Source: Phycisphaerales bacterium
GTDB lineage: Bacteria > Planctomycetota > Phycisphaerae > Phycisphaerales > UBA1924
NCBI GenBank assembly: GCA_028289195.1
Contig: JANQQR010000007.1
Location: 124,001-188,000 of the forward strand
Reading direction: 5' to 3'
Length of the DNA: 64,000 nt
Shown one piece after another: positions 44,405 through 54,035 of the stretch; within the stretch, counting starts at the first letter, position 1, and each line of letters begins with the position of its first letter. The translations under genes and the position numbers were made by a program. The notes below the pieces were generated by a model. It made no database searches and was not told where the DNA came from. It saw nothing but the letters and a program-made list of their open reading frames with translations.

Positions 44405-46348
44405 ATGAGCGAGTCGCAGCAACGAGAATCCGTGCCCGCCTTGCCCGCTTCGGACCCCCGTCTCGGGGTGCGTTCCGGGTCCGGGGTCTGCTCGTTCGGC
44501 GTGTTCGCAGAGGCCGATCGCGTGTCGCTGCGTCTGGTCCACCCGGGGACGCGTCGGACGCTCGTACGCCCGATGGACCCCGATTCGGCGATCGAGTCCG
44601 CCGAGGGCGGGCGTCTGTGGGAGGTCTCCCTGCCGCTGGACCTCCGCCACTGGTCCTACAGCTACGAGATCGAGCGAGACGGCCAGACGCTGAGCGACAT
44701 CGTCGATCCCAGGGCGACGCTGGTGCACCAGGGTCGGGGGTTTATCTCCCACGACTCGACCAGCGTGACACCTCGCCCTGACTTCGATCCGAGCAGCGCG
44801 ATCATCTACGAGCTGCACATCCGCGACTTCACCCGCGACGAGGCCGGGGGCGTCCACCCCGAGTGGCGGGGCCGGTATCTGGGGCTGACTCAGGCGGGCA
44901 CCAAGCTGGGCGGGACGTCGTACCCGACGGGGCTCGACCACATCTGCGAGCTCGGCGTCACGGTGGTCCAGCTGATGCCGGTGCACGCCTTCGCCATGCC
45001 CCACCATCGCGAGTACGAGTGGGGCTACATGCCCAACGACTTCAACGCGCCCCACCCGGGGTACGCGTCGTCCGTTGAGCTCGATGCGCCGATCCGGGAA
45101 TTCAAACGCCTCGTCTCGGCGCTGCACGAACGCGGCCTGCGCGTGTCGCTCGACGTCGTCTACAACCACACCGCCGAACGCTGGCCCGATCGACTTCGAT
45201 CGCTGATGGCGCTCGCTCCCCGGGAGTACTTCCGGGTCGACAGCGCGGGCAACCCCTCGGACGGCTCGGCCTGCGGCAACGAGTTCCGATCCGAGTCGCC
45301 CCAGGGGCGCCGGTTCCTGCTGGACTCGGTGCGCTACTGGCTCACCGAATTCGGCGTCGACGGATTCCGCTTCGACCTGATGGGGCTCATCGACGCCGAA
45401 ACCATGGCGATGGTCGCGCAGATCGCCCATGGCATCGACCCGACGATCATGGTCTACGGCGAGCCGTGGGCCGCCGCCCCGACGCCGATCGAGGTCAACT
45501 CCAAGGGCCGGCAGCGTTCGAGGGGCTGGGGTGTGTTCAACGACGAGATGCGCGACGGCCTGCGCGGCGGCGTGTTCGACGATGGCGATCCGGGCTTCCT
45601 CGTGTCGGGCACCGGGGTGGATCGCGTCAAGGCCGGGATTGTCGGCGGCGTGCGCACGTTCGCGGACTCCGCGCGCGAGACGATCAACTACATCGAAGCC
45701 CACGACAATCACACGCTGGCCGATCGCCTGCGCCTCACGGCGCCGGCGTCGAACAAGATCACCGACCAGCAGCGCACCGAGATGAATGCGCTCGGCGCCC
45801 TCGTGCTCCTGACGAGCCAGGGGGTGCCGTTCCTGCATTCCGGCCAGGAGTTCGGGCGAACGAAAGACCTCGAGGACAACAGCTACAACCTCGGCGACCA
45901 GATCAACAACATCCGGTGGAAGCACAAGGCCGAGCACTACCGACTCTTCACGTTCTATCGCCAGGTCATCGCGATGCGCCGCGAGCACCCGATGTTCCGC
46001 CTGAGCGATCGCGAGCAGATCGAGGAGGCGATCGCCTTCTTCGACGATGATCTCGGGCTCGCCGTTCCGAACGGCGCCGTGGGATACCGGATCACCGACG
46101 TGACCGGGCGTGACTCATGGGCCGAGGCCGTCGTGCTCCTCAACGGCAACCAGACGCCCGTCACGATGCCGCTGCCCGAACCGGGCGCGGGGGAGTCGGG
46201 CGGTCCCAAGCGCCGGAGCACCGATGCGGCGCGCAGCGCGTGGCGGCTGTTCGCGCTCGACGGCCACGTCGCCAGCGAGCAGACCGAGCACGCGGGGGAA
46301 TTGCTGCTCCCCCCCCACTACGGCGCCGTGCTGTTCGTGAGCCGCTGA
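44405..46348 (+). CDS. Type I pullulanase / glycogen-debranching GH13 enzyme
   Basis: The 647-residue protein cuts alpha-1,6 branches of glycogen or starch. An N-terminal carbohydrate-binding-like beta domain (20-125) precedes the GH13 barrel: YEWGYMPNDFNAPH near 204, RVSLDVVYNHTA, then the catalytic trio Asp324 (GFRFDLMG), Glu353 (VYGEPW) and Asp434 (EAHDN). The YxWGYxP motif marks the type I pullulanase group. No signal peptide, so it acts in the cytoplasm. ATG 44405; upstream open frame is not GH13-like. Confidence 0.93.
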   Translation: MSESQQRESVPALPASDPRLGVRSGSGVCSFGVFAEADRVSLRLVHPGTRRTLVRPMDPDSAIESAEGGRLWEVSLPLDLRHWSYSYEIERDGQTLSDIVDPRATLVHQGRGFISHDSTSVTPRPDFDPSSAIIYELHIRDFTRDEAGGVHPEWRGRYLGLTQAGTKLGGTSYPTGLDHICELGVTVVQLMPVHAFAMPHHREYEWGYMPNDFNAPHPGYASSVELDAPIREFKRLVSALHERGLRVSLDVVYNHTAERWPDRLRSLMALAPREYFRVDSAGNPSDGSACGNEFRSESPQGRRFLLDSVRYWLTEFGVDGFRFDLMGLIDAETMAMVAQIAHGIDPTIMVYGEPWAAAPTPIEVNSKGRQRSRGWGVFNDEMRDGLRGGVFDDGDPGFLVSGTGVDRVKAGIVGGVRTFADSARETINYIEAHDNHTLADRLRLTAPASNKITDQQRTEMNALGALVLLTSQGVPFLHSGQEFGRTKDLEDNSYNLGDQINNIRWKHKAEHYRLFTFYRQVIAMRREHPMFRLSDREQIEEAIAFFDDDLGLAVPNGAVGYRITDVTGRDSWAEAVVLLNGNQTPVTMPLPEPGAGESGGPKRRSTDAARSAWRLFALDGHVASEQTEHAGELLLPPHYGAVLFVSR

Positions 46349-46452
46349 TCCGGCGCGAATCCGGGCGCTGGCGGCGCTCGAAATCCGACCGGGGCCTCGA
46401 GCACGAATCGATCATCCGGGCACGCGGCGGCGAGCAAAGGACACGGCATCCC

Positions 46453-47940
46453 ATGAGAATCACTGACTATTCGCTCGCCGGGTCGCTCTGCGCGCTCGCG
46501 CTCTGCGGCGCGGGGTCCTTCGCGGGTCCCTACGAGCAGCGCACGCTGAACGCCGAGCAGGCCTCTCGCGACATCGGCATCTTCCGCGAAGCCATCGAGA
46601 CCGTGCACCCTGGGTTCGGGCGCTTCACGAGCGCCGCGATGACATCGGCGCAGATCGATGCACTCGAGCGGGACGCGAGGAATGGCATCACCGACGCCGA
46701 TCTGTACCTCCGGATCAGCACGATCCTGGGTCACCTGCGCTGCGACCACACGCTGGCAGAACTCCCCGACTCGATCGAGGCGCACCGGCGGGAGTCACCG
46801 AGCTACATGCCGCTGCGTTTCAAGCTGTTCGCCGGGCGGATGTACATCGAGACGCCAGGTCCGGGCACGGGGCTGGGACGGGCCGACGAGATCCTGGCTA
46901 TCAACGGCCGGCCGGCCGGCGATCTGATCGACGCCGTCGAGCCCTTCATGGCGATCGACGGATTCACCGAGTCGTCGCGCCGGGTGCCGCTCGAATACTC
47001 GAACGAGTTCCTCGGCGACGGGCTGAACCACTTCTGGCCGTTCCTCTGGGGGTGGCCGGAGCAGTGGGACCTGTCGGTCCGCAGCGCCGGCAACGGCGAG
47101 GTGCGGAACGTCTCACTCGAGCCGGTGACCTATCCGGTGTATCAGGAGATCGCCACCGGGAGCGCGACGCGCTACGGGTCGAACTTCGATACGTCGGTGC
47201 GATTCGAGATGCTCGATGCGCAGACCGCCTACCTGAGCATCGGGACCTTCGTGAACTACCGGAACAACGCCGATCCCTACGCGATCCTCGGCCCGCACTT
47301 CGACGCGATGCGCCAAGCGGACGCCGACCACCTGATCCTCGACCTACGCGCCTGCGGCGGCGGGTCCGATGAGGTCCCCGCTGCGTTGCTCACGCTGCTC
47401 ATCGACGAGCCCTATCGCCAGGCCGTGCGCCCGAACAGGGTGAAGCGCTATCGCTATGGCGACCTCCTGCCTTACCTGGATACGTGGGACCGCTCGGTGT
47501 TCGAGTTGCCCGATGCGCTGTTCACGCCCGCGGAGGGCGGCTTCTACGAGGTCGACCCGGCGATCACACCGGGCGCGTTCGCGGAACTGCAACCCCGGGA
47601 GAACCGGTTCGCGGGGCGCTTGTCGCTGCTGGTCGGTCCCGCGAACGCCTCCGGCGCGACCAACTTCGCGGCCCGCCTGCGCGAATCACGAGGTGATGTC
47701 CGCCTCGTCGGCTCGGCGACCGGCGGGAGCGCCGAAGGGCCGACGGCCGGGCTGATGGTGTTCCTCGACCTGCCCGAGAGCGGGATCCGCGTGCGGGTGC
47801 CGCTGCTGCGCCAGTTCAACAACGTCACCAGCTTCACGCCCGGGATGGGTGTGGAGCCGGATGTCGAGATCGTGCAGCCCGCCGATGACTACTTCGAGGG
47901 GCGCGACACGGTGCTCGAGCGGGCGCGCGTCTGGGAATAG
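46453..47940 (+). CDS. Secreted S41 family peptidase
   Basis: The 495-residue protein has a signal peptide (to about FAG at 25), an N-terminal helical domain (30-115), a PDZ-like region (120-155, RADEILAINGRPAG) and the S41 (C-terminal processing/tricorn-like) peptidase domain with HLILDLRACGGGSDEVP and the nucleophile segment ANASGATNFAARLRESRG, then GSAEGPTAGLMVFLDLPESG. It probably degrades or trims periplasmic proteins. ATG 46453 chosen because it begins the signal peptide. Confidence 0.85.
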   Translation: MRITDYSLAGSLCALALCGAGSFAGPYEQRTLNAEQASRDIGIFREAIETVHPGFGRFTSAAMTSAQIDALERDARNGITDADLYLRISTILGHLRCDHTLAELPDSIEAHRRESPSYMPLRFKLFAGRMYIETPGPGTGLGRADEILAINGRPAGDLIDAVEPFMAIDGFTESSRRVPLEYSNEFLGDGLNHFWPFLWGWPEQWDLSVRSAGNGEVRNVSLEPVTYPVYQEIATGSATRYGSNFDTSVRFEMLDAQTAYLSIGTFVNYRNNADPYAILGPHFDAMRQADADHLILDLRACGGGSDEVPAALLTLLIDEPYRQAVRPNRVKRYRYGDLLPYLDTWDRSVFELPDALFTPAEGGFYEVDPAITPGAFAELQPRENRFAGRLSLLVGPANASGATNFAARLRESRGDVRLVGSATGGSAEGPTAGLMVFLDLPESGIRVRVPLLRQFNNVTSFTPGMGVEPDVEIVQPADDYFEGRDTVLERARVWE

Positions 47941-47946
47941 GTGCGC

Positions 47947-50094
47947 CTACTCCAACCCAAACGTCTCGATCAGGCCCTGCTCCGCGATGAGTTCCCATGC
48001 GTTGTCGAAGTAGAGCGCTTCAACGCGCCCATCGCCGAATGCGACGTGAATGAACTCCTCCCCGTTGACCAGAGCGCAGCGCTCCACGCCCACGACGAGG
48101 TCGGAGTCGAACATCCAGTTCCGGTCGAAACGGAACGCGAAGTCCGGTCCGCCGTCGAACGATGGGCCGCGCGGGGATTGGAGCGTGTCGAACCCGATCC
48201 GTTGCTCGTCCACCAGTTGCTGCAGGCTCTCGGGCATGTCGCCATCGATGCTGAAGTCGATCACCGCCTGCGCGATCATCCGCGTCTGCGTCGCGGCCTG
48301 GATCTGCTCCGCGTTCTCTCGCGCCTGCCCCAGCGCCGGAAGGAGGATCCCCGCGAGCATCGCGGGCATGTAGAGGCCCGTGTACCCGCTCGAGGCGCCG
48401 ACAGCAACGGCGATGTTCGACACCCACGAGGCCTCGGCCTCGGTGTGCATCACCATGTCGGCGCCCTGACGCCGCCATTGGCTGAGCGTCGGCTGGGCGT
48501 CGGCAAGCAGCGACTGCATCGGGGGCATGATCACGCCGGCGTCGGCCTCGGGGTTCTCGCGATCGCGCACCATGCCGCCGAGCGCCGTCGCGCCCAGCAT
48601 GGCCGTTGGGTAGCCCTTGCGGATCATCCACTGGCTGTCGGCGAAGCTGAAGCCCAGCAGCGAGGCGGGGTCGTCCTGCAGGATCGCGCGCACGCGCGGG
48701 TGCTCCGCGAGCGAGCCGTCGCCCCCGCCGATGAGTTCGAAGGTCTCGATGAGCGCCTGGCGCGAGGCCGCGACAACGAGGCGATCGTCCTTGATGCCCC
48801 ACACCGGCTCGACGGGGATGGGGAGGCCCGGCGCGATGAGTGAGGCGCAGGTGTCGCCCCCCGGCGTGGTCCACTGGCGGACCTGCACCCAGCCCTCGGC
48901 CATCTCGCCGAGGATGCCGTTGGCCATGCCCACGAGCTGCGCGTGGGTGTCGGCGAAGACGCCGGGGTCGTCGAGTTCCATCGTGAAGACCGTCGACAGG
49001 AGACCGCCGCCGGTGGAGGACGAGAGGTGGACCGTCCAGTCGGTGCCGAGCGGGTCGAGGAGTTGGGTCTTGATGTCGATGCCGATCTGCGTCTGGATCT
49101 CGGCGCGGATGTCGGGGATGCCCGGGTCCTGCGTGCGCAGGCGATCGATGAGCGGCAGGATCCAGTCGACGCTCACCACGCCTCCGGCCGCGCTGCTGAC
49201 ATCGGCGGGGATGCTGCGGGCCGATGCGGGGTCGAACGAGATGTCGTCGTCGATGCCCATGGCGCCCGCGATGCGCATCGCGTTGGCCATGCGGGTCGAG
49301 ACGTGGGCGCGCGTGCCATCGAACGCGGCGCCGCACTCGATCGAGATCGGGTCCTCGCCGATGAGGCCGAAGGTCTCGAGGAGCCCGGCGACGGCCTCGC
49401 CGTCGGGCATGCTGGCGATCTGAGCGCCGAGCATGCCGCTGATCGGCGCCAGGTCGAGGCGGGCGCCCGCGACGGGCGTCAGGCCGTCGTCGAGGTTCGC
49501 ACGGATCGCCTCGGGCTCCGTGCCGTCGAAGCGACCGAAGCTCACGACGAAGCGCTCGCGCCCGTCGACGGCCCCGAGGCCGAAGTGCAACGCGCCGTTG
49601 GGCATCGAGATCGTGCGCAGGCCCATCTCGCCCTGCGGCGGCAGATCTCCGCCGCCCATCATCATGCCGACGAACCGCTCGGCCATCGCGTTGAGCGACT
49701 GCGCCGAGGTCGCCCCGTCATCGCCTCCGGCGACGAACTGCACGCGCGGCTGGGGCGGACCGTTGGCCGGGACGTCGATCCCGAGGCTCAGCGACATCGG
49801 CGACATCAGCGCGTTCCACACGAGTTCGGGCAGCACGGGCGGCAGGTCGGGCGCATCGGGCAGGTACTGGAAGTCCTGCTGCAGTCGCGCAAGACGCGGG
49901 CCCATCAGCATGAGCGCCCGGCGCAGGCCGGCGTCGCGATCGTCGGGCATGATCGCGTCGAGCCCGGCAGAGTGGGCCTCCAGGATCGTCCCGGACTCGA
50001 GCCCCTCGGGCTGTGCGCCCGCGAGCTGTCCCCAGTGCCCCAGCGCGAGGCCGGCGCACGCGCCGCCCGCAAGCATCCAGATCATCCGTCTCAT
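47947..50094 (-). CDS. Exported protein with C-terminal pseudopilin-like module
   Basis: The ATG at 50094 (site GGAGGGG) begins 715 residues with a signal peptide ending GAQ. Residues 30-570 are a large, alpha/beta, possibly DUF3352-like body without a motif I can name. The C-terminus from about 578 is different: a hydrophobic stretch AMLAGILLPALGQARENAEQ followed by a helix (RMIAQAVIDF), then FDSDLVVGVERCALVNGEEF and the terminal GDGRVEALYFDNAWEL, the style of planctomycete H-X9-DG pseudopilin-like domains. Function unknown. Confidence 0.7.
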   Translation of the reverse strand: MRRMIWMLAGGACAGLALGHWGQLAGAQPEGLESGTILEAHSAGLDAIMPDDRDAGLRRALMLMGPRLARLQQDFQYLPDAPDLPPVLPELVWNALMSPMSLSLGIDVPANGPPQPRVQFVAGGDDGATSAQSLNAMAERFVGMMMGGGDLPPQGEMGLRTISMPNGALHFGLGAVDGRERFVVSFGRFDGTEPEAIRANLDDGLTPVAGARLDLAPISGMLGAQIASMPDGEAVAGLLETFGLIGEDPISIECGAAFDGTRAHVSTRMANAMRIAGAMGIDDDISFDPASARSIPADVSSAAGGVVSVDWILPLIDRLRTQDPGIPDIRAEIQTQIGIDIKTQLLDPLGTDWTVHLSSSTGGGLLSTVFTMELDDPGVFADTHAQLVGMANGILGEMAEGWVQVRQWTTPGGDTCASLIAPGLPIPVEPVWGIKDDRLVVAASRQALIETFELIGGGDGSLAEHPRVRAILQDDPASLLGFSFADSQWMIRKGYPTAMLGATALGGMVRDRENPEADAGVIMPPMQSLLADAQPTLSQWRRQGADMVMHTEAEASWVSNIAVAVGASSGYTGLYMPAMLAGILLPALGQARENAEQIQAATQTRMIAQAVIDFSIDGDMPESLQQLVDEQRIGFDTLQSPRGPSFDGGPDFAFRFDRNWMFDSDLVVGVERCALVNGEEFIHVAFGDGRVEALYFDNAWELIAEQGLIETFGLE

Positions 50095-50123
50095 CGTTAT
50101 CCCCTCCTCTGGAATCGTGAGTG

Positions 50124-50882
50124 TCAGAGTGTGATCACTTCGCCCTGTGCCGCGAGCTCGATGTCGGTGCACGAGGCGTCGAAGTCGTCAGGCGTGTGGA
50201 TCAGTTTCATCTTGGTGCGGATCTCGTCGGGCAGGCGATTGAGCTCGTCGATCGACGTGTGCGCCGGCCCGAGGTTGCACTCGTGGATGATCACGTCGGC
50301 GCTCGAGAGCCACTCGACGTGCTCGGGCTGGAAGTCGGTGTCGCCGGACCAGCCGAGCGTCTTGCCGGTCGAGGGATCGGTGATCTTGAAGCCGACCGTT
50401 GGGATCGGGTGGTGCCCGAATCGCGCCTCGATCGTGAGGCCGCACGCCTGGAAAGGCATGTGGGGCTCGAAAAGCCCAAGTGTGAAGAAGTCCTCGAGTC
50501 GTGCGCGCTGGTCGCCGCCTCGCATGGGCGCGTCCATCGCGGGCGCGAGCTTCTGCCACAGGCGCTTGCCGGCCTCGGCGTGTGTGTGGATCACCGGGTT
50601 CGGCGCGTCCGGCGCGACGCCGGTGGCGCGGGCCAGGAACCGGTGGAACCCGAGCGACTCGAGGCCGTTGGCGTGGTCGCCGTGGAGGTGGGTGAGCAGC
50701 ACGCTGTTGATGTCGATCGCGCCGACGCTCCACGATGCTTCCCACGCGCCTTCTCGCAGCACGCGATGGATCGGGTCCGGCGCATCGAGGAGGAGGTAGC
50801 CCTCCGGGCCGTCGATCAGGGCCGACGAGCCGAAGCGCAATGCCGTGAAGGCGTCTCCGATTCCGAGGATGAGCACGCGCAT
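50124..50882 (-). CDS. Metallo-beta-lactamase fold hydrolase (RNase Z-like)
   Basis: The 252-residue protein has the MBL zinc motif THLHGDHANG (His65, His67, Asp69, His70), the later GWSGDTDF (metal-bridging Asp) and IIHECNLG. The layout is similar to RNase Z/phosphonate-lyase accessory hydrolases, but no exosite arm identifies a tRNA 3' processing role. It is in the same direction as, and 30 bases upstream of, the preceding secreted-protein gene. Confidence 0.88.
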   Translation of the reverse strand: MRVLILGIGDAFTALRFGSSALIDGPEGYLLLDAPDPIHRVLREGAWEASWSVGAIDINSVLLTHLHGDHANGLESLGFHRFLARATGVAPDAPNPVIHTHAEAGKRLWQKLAPAMDAPMRGGDQRARLEDFFTLGLFEPHMPFQACGLTIEARFGHHPIPTVGFKITDPSTGKTLGWSGDTDFQPEHVEWLSSADVIIHECNLGPAHTSIDELNRLPDEIRTKMKLIHTPDDFDASCTDIELAAQGEVITL

Positions 50883-50931
50883 GACCCGGCGATCCTACCA
50901 GAGGGCCGGGAGGGATCGGGCGGGCTCCGGC

Positions 50932-52044
50932 CTACTCGAGTTCGATCGCCCGGAGTGTCAGCTCGGCCTGCTGCGATTCGCCCGAGCGCTCGAAGGTCAC
51001 GAGCACCGTGTCGCCGGGTTCGTACCCGCGGAGCACCGCGCGCAGGTCGAGGATCGAGTTCACGGACTCGCCGTCGATCTCCGTGAGCACGTCGCCCGGC
51101 GCCTTGTACAACCGGTTGCCCCGTCGCACCTGGCTGGCGCCGCGCAGGCCCGCGGCCTCGGCGGGCGAGCCGGGGAGCACGCGCTCGATGAGCATGCCGC
51201 GGGTCAAGCCGAGGCTGCGCTCGTCGCCCGAGTTGGCCCGGATGATGCCCAGCGCCACGCCCGGGCGGGACGTCGGGTCGATCAACTGGGGCACGATGTC
51301 GTTGACCGTGTCGACGGGCACCGCGAAACCGATGCCCGCCGAGCCCCCCGAGAGCGTGCGGATCGCGGTGTTCACACCGATCAGGCGTCCCGCGGAATCG
51401 AGCAGCGGCCCGCCCGAGTTTCCGGGGTTGATCGCGGCATCGGTCTGCACGACGCCGGCGATCTCCTTGCCCCCGACGGACATGATCGTACGGTCGAGTG
51501 CGCTGACGACACCGGTCGTCAGCGTCTGGTCGAGCCCGAAGGGGTTGCCGATGGCGTAGACGCGCTGTCCGACGACCAGGTCATCCGACGAACCTACGGG
51601 GACCGGGCGGAGCATCTGCTCGGGCGCATCGATCTTCAGGACCGCCAGATCGTGCTCGGGCTCGTAGCCCACGAGCACGGCCTGGAAGATCGAGCCGTCG
51701 GCGAGGACGACCTCGGCCGAGTCGGCGCCGCGGATCACGTGGAAGTTCGTGACGACGTGGCCGCTGGCGTCCCAGAAGAAGCCCGAGCCGTTGCCCTCGA
51801 CGACCTCACGGCGCGAGCGCCACAGGCCGGTGCGGCGCTCGACGATAGCCTTGGTGGAGATGAACACCACCGAGGGGGCCGCCTCGCGGAACAGGTCGAT
51901 CGTGTGCTGCTCGTCTGCAAGCAGCGCCCCACGGGGCGAGATCTCGCGGGGCTCGCCGGGGGCGGGGGCGCCGTCCTGGGCCCGAACTCCTGCGGTGCAG
52001 GTGAGCAGCGCGATCGAGAGCACGAATGATCGGACGACTTGCAT
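50932..52044 (-). CDS. HtrA/DegP-type serine protease with one PDZ domain
   Basis: The 370-residue exported protease (signal peptide to about RAQ at 23) has the trypsin-like triad His102 (VTNFHV), Asp132 (HDLAVLKI) and Ser210 (GNSGGPL), and one C-terminal PDZ domain (about 265-360, [22 protein letters not shown]). Proteins of this family degrade or chaperone misfolded periplasmic proteins. Single-PDZ members are of the DegS/HtrA type, though this one is soluble after signal removal. It is transcribed with the MBL gene, 49 bases apart. Confidence 0.94.
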   Translation of the reverse strand: MQVVRSFVLSIALLTCTAGVRAQDGAPAPGEPREISPRGALLADEQHTIDLFREAAPSVVFISTKAIVERRTGLWRSRREVVEGNGSGFFWDASGHVVTNFHVIRGADSAEVVLADGSIFQAVLVGYEPEHDLAVLKIDAPEQMLRPVPVGSSDDLVVGQRVYAIGNPFGLDQTLTTGVVSALDRTIMSVGGKEIAGVVQTDAAINPGNSGGPLLDSAGRLIGVNTAIRTLSGGSAGIGFAVPVDTVNDIVPQLIDPTSRPGVALGIIRANSGDERSLGLTRGMLIERVLPGSPAEAAGLRGASQVRRGNRLYKAPGDVLTEIDGESVNSILDLRAVLRGYEPGDTVLVTFERSGESQQAELTLRAIELE

Positions 52045-52167
52045 GCGCTTCTCTCCGGGGGTGTCGAATCGGCCCGGCGCCTCCGGGCGAAATCCCGTGC
52101 AGTTATATCCCTCTCTGCTGCCGGAGTTGAACCGGCCTCACCCCCACCCACGTTCGCTCACCCACCG

Positions 52168-52338
52168 ATGCCCGATCGCCCCCGCCGAGCCCGAGACGCC
52201 GCCCCCGAGCGACCGACGAAGATGTGCCCGGTGTGCGCACGCGAATTCACATGGCGCAAAAAGTGGGAGCGGGACTGGGAGCAGGTGAAATACTGCTCGA
52301 AGGCGTGCGCCCGCAAGGGGGTTCCGGGCTCAGGGTGA
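52168..52338 (+). CDS. DUF2256 small zinc-finger protein
   Basis: The 56-residue protein carries the DUF2256 pattern [17 protein letters not shown] followed by [17 protein letters not shown], a four-cysteine zinc site. The ATG at 52168 precedes a polar, proline-rich lead-in. No function is known. It is followed 29 bases later by the DUF1801 gene in the same direction. Confidence 0.85.
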   Translation: MPDRPRRARDAAPERPTKMCPVCAREFTWRKKWERDWEQVKYCSKACARKGVPGSG

Positions 52339-52367
52339 GCGCGCGCCGGCTGCGATACGATCCCGCC

Positions 52368-52991
52368 ATGCAGAGCAAAGCAGCCACCGTGGCCGAGTAC
52401 CTCGCCGCCCTGCCCGACGACCGGCGTGCGGCGATCAAGGCCATCCGCGCGGTCATCCGGAAGAACCTCCCCAAGGGCTACAAGGAGGGCATGCAGTACG
52501 GCATGATCGGGTACTTCGTGCCCCACAGCGTGTACCCCGCCGGCTACCACTGCGACCCGAGCCAGCCGGTGCCGTTCGCCTCGCTGGCGTCGCAGAAGAA
52601 CCACATCGGGATCTATCTGTTCTGCATCTACACCGACAACGCCAGCTCCGCGCGCTTCCAGGAGGAGTGGCGCGCCACCGGCAAGCGCCTGGACATGGGC
52701 AAGAGCTGCGTGCGCGTGAAGAAGCTCGAAGACGTGCCGCTCGACGTCGTCGGCCGGGCGGTCCGAGTGCCGGTGAAGACGTTCATCGAGAGCTACGAGT
52801 CCAACCTCGGGGCACCGCGATCCGGGAAGCGGTCGTGGACCAAGAAGGACGCTCCGAAGAAGAAGGCAACAGGTAAAGCCGCCAAGAAGAAGACCGCAAA
52901 GAAGAGAGCCTCCAAGAAGAAGGCGGCTAAGAAGAGCGTCCGGAAGAAGTCCTCGAAGAAGAAGCCGCCCGTCCGGCGCGCAACTCGCTGA
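52368..52991 (+). CDS. DUF1801 (YdhG-like) protein with histone H1-like lysine tail
   Basis: Residues 1-150 of this 207-residue protein form the DUF1801/YdhG domain (VAEYLAALPDDRRAAIKAIR, GMQYGMIGYFVPHS, LASQKNHIGIYLFCIYTDN). Residues 152-207 are nearly all Lys/Ala/Arg/Ser repeats (KKKTAKKRASKKKAAKKS), as in bacterial H1-like proteins. Such a tail could bind DNA or RNA nonspecifically. A DUF1579 protein at 61942-62676 has the same type of tail. Confidence 0.85.
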   Translation: MQSKAATVAEYLAALPDDRRAAIKAIRAVIRKNLPKGYKEGMQYGMIGYFVPHSVYPAGYHCDPSQPVPFASLASQKNHIGIYLFCIYTDNASSARFQEEWRATGKRLDMGKSCVRVKKLEDVPLDVVGRAVRVPVKTFIESYESNLGAPRSGKRSWTKKDAPKKKATGKAAKKKTAKKRASKKKAAKKSVRKKSSKKKPPVRRATR

Positions 52992-53005
52992 AGGCTGGTG
53001 ACTGC

Positions 53006-54022
53006 GTGGGGATGCTCGTCTTCTATGCGGTGCTGGCGATCGGGGTGTCGTTTCTCTGCTCGCTGCTGGAAGCTTCGCTGCTGTCGATGCCCCGCGGGCA
53101 CGTCGAGACGCTTGCCGAGCGCGGCACGCGCACCGGCCGCCTCCTCTACCGGCTCAAGACCGAGATCGACCGGCCGCTGGCGGCGATCCTGACGCTCAAC
53201 ACCGTCGCGCACACGGTCGGGGCCGCCGGCGTCGGCGCCCAGGCCGCCAAGCTGTACGGCTCGAGCGCCGTCGGCATCGCCGGCGCGATCATGACGCTGC
53301 TGATCCTGATCGCCAGCGAGATCATCCCCAAGACGATCGGCGCGGTGTACGCGCGACAGCTCTCGCCGGTCACGGCGTGGGCAACGCAGGGGATGATCGT
53401 CCTGTGCTTCCCGCTGGTGTGGTCGCTCGAGAAGATCAACCGGCTCTTCGGCGGCGCCGAGGACCGGGCCGGCGTGTCGCGCACGGAACTGGCGGTCATG
53501 ATGCGCCTCGGCCACGAGGGCGGCGCGCTGGAGGGACGCGAGTACCAGCTGGTATCGAACCTGCTGGCGCTGCGCGATGTGTCGCTCAAGACCATCCTGA
53601 CGCCCCGGACCGTCATGAAGGCCCTGCCGGAATCGCTCACGCTCGAGAGCGCGATGGCCGAGCACGGGCCGCTGCGCTTCAGCCGCATGCCGGTGTACGC
53701 CGACTCGATCGACTCGGTGACGGGCTACGTGCACCGCTACGAGATCCACGACGCCATCGCGTCGGGGGCCGGGTCGCGGACCCTGAAGGAGATCTCCAAG
53801 CCGATCAACGTGCTCCCCGAGCAGTCGTCCGTCTCCAAGGCGCTCGACCTCATGCTCCGCGAGCAGGCGCAGATCGTGCTCGTCGTCGACGAGTACGGAT
53901 CCGTCGAGGGCCTGGTCACGCTGGAGGACCTGCTGGAAACACTGCTCGGGGCCGAGATCATCGACGAGACCGATCCGGCCGTCGACATGCGTGAGCTCGC
54001 CCGGAAGCGCAAGGCGCGGTGA
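53006..54022 (+). CDS. CNNM/CorC (DUF21) membrane protein with CBS pair
   Basis: The 338-residue protein starts at a GTG (53006; an ATG two codons on is possible). Residues 1-130 are the DUF21 transmembrane domain (about four spans), with SLLEASLLSMPRGHVE and ILIASEIIPKTIGA. Residues 180-325 hold a CBS-domain pair (ILTPRTVMKALPESLTLESA and VVDEYGSVEGLVTLEDLLE). The C-terminal CorC_HlyC domain is absent, so this is a short member. A role in Mg2+ handling is the usual suggestion for the family. Confidence 0.88.
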   Translation: MGMLVFYAVLAIGVSFLCSLLEASLLSMPRGHVETLAERGTRTGRLLYRLKTEIDRPLAAILTLNTVAHTVGAAGVGAQAAKLYGSSAVGIAGAIMTLLILIASEIIPKTIGAVYARQLSPVTAWATQGMIVLCFPLVWSLEKINRLFGGAEDRAGVSRTELAVMMRLGHEGGALEGREYQLVSNLLALRDVSLKTILTPRTVMKALPESLTLESAMAEHGPLRFSRMPVYADSIDSVTGYVHRYEIHDAIASGAGSRTLKEISKPINVLPEQSSVSKALDLMLREQAQIVLVVDEYGSVEGLVTLEDLLETLLGAEIIDETDPAVDMRELARKRKAR

Positions 54023-54035
54023 CGGGCGTCGCCCG

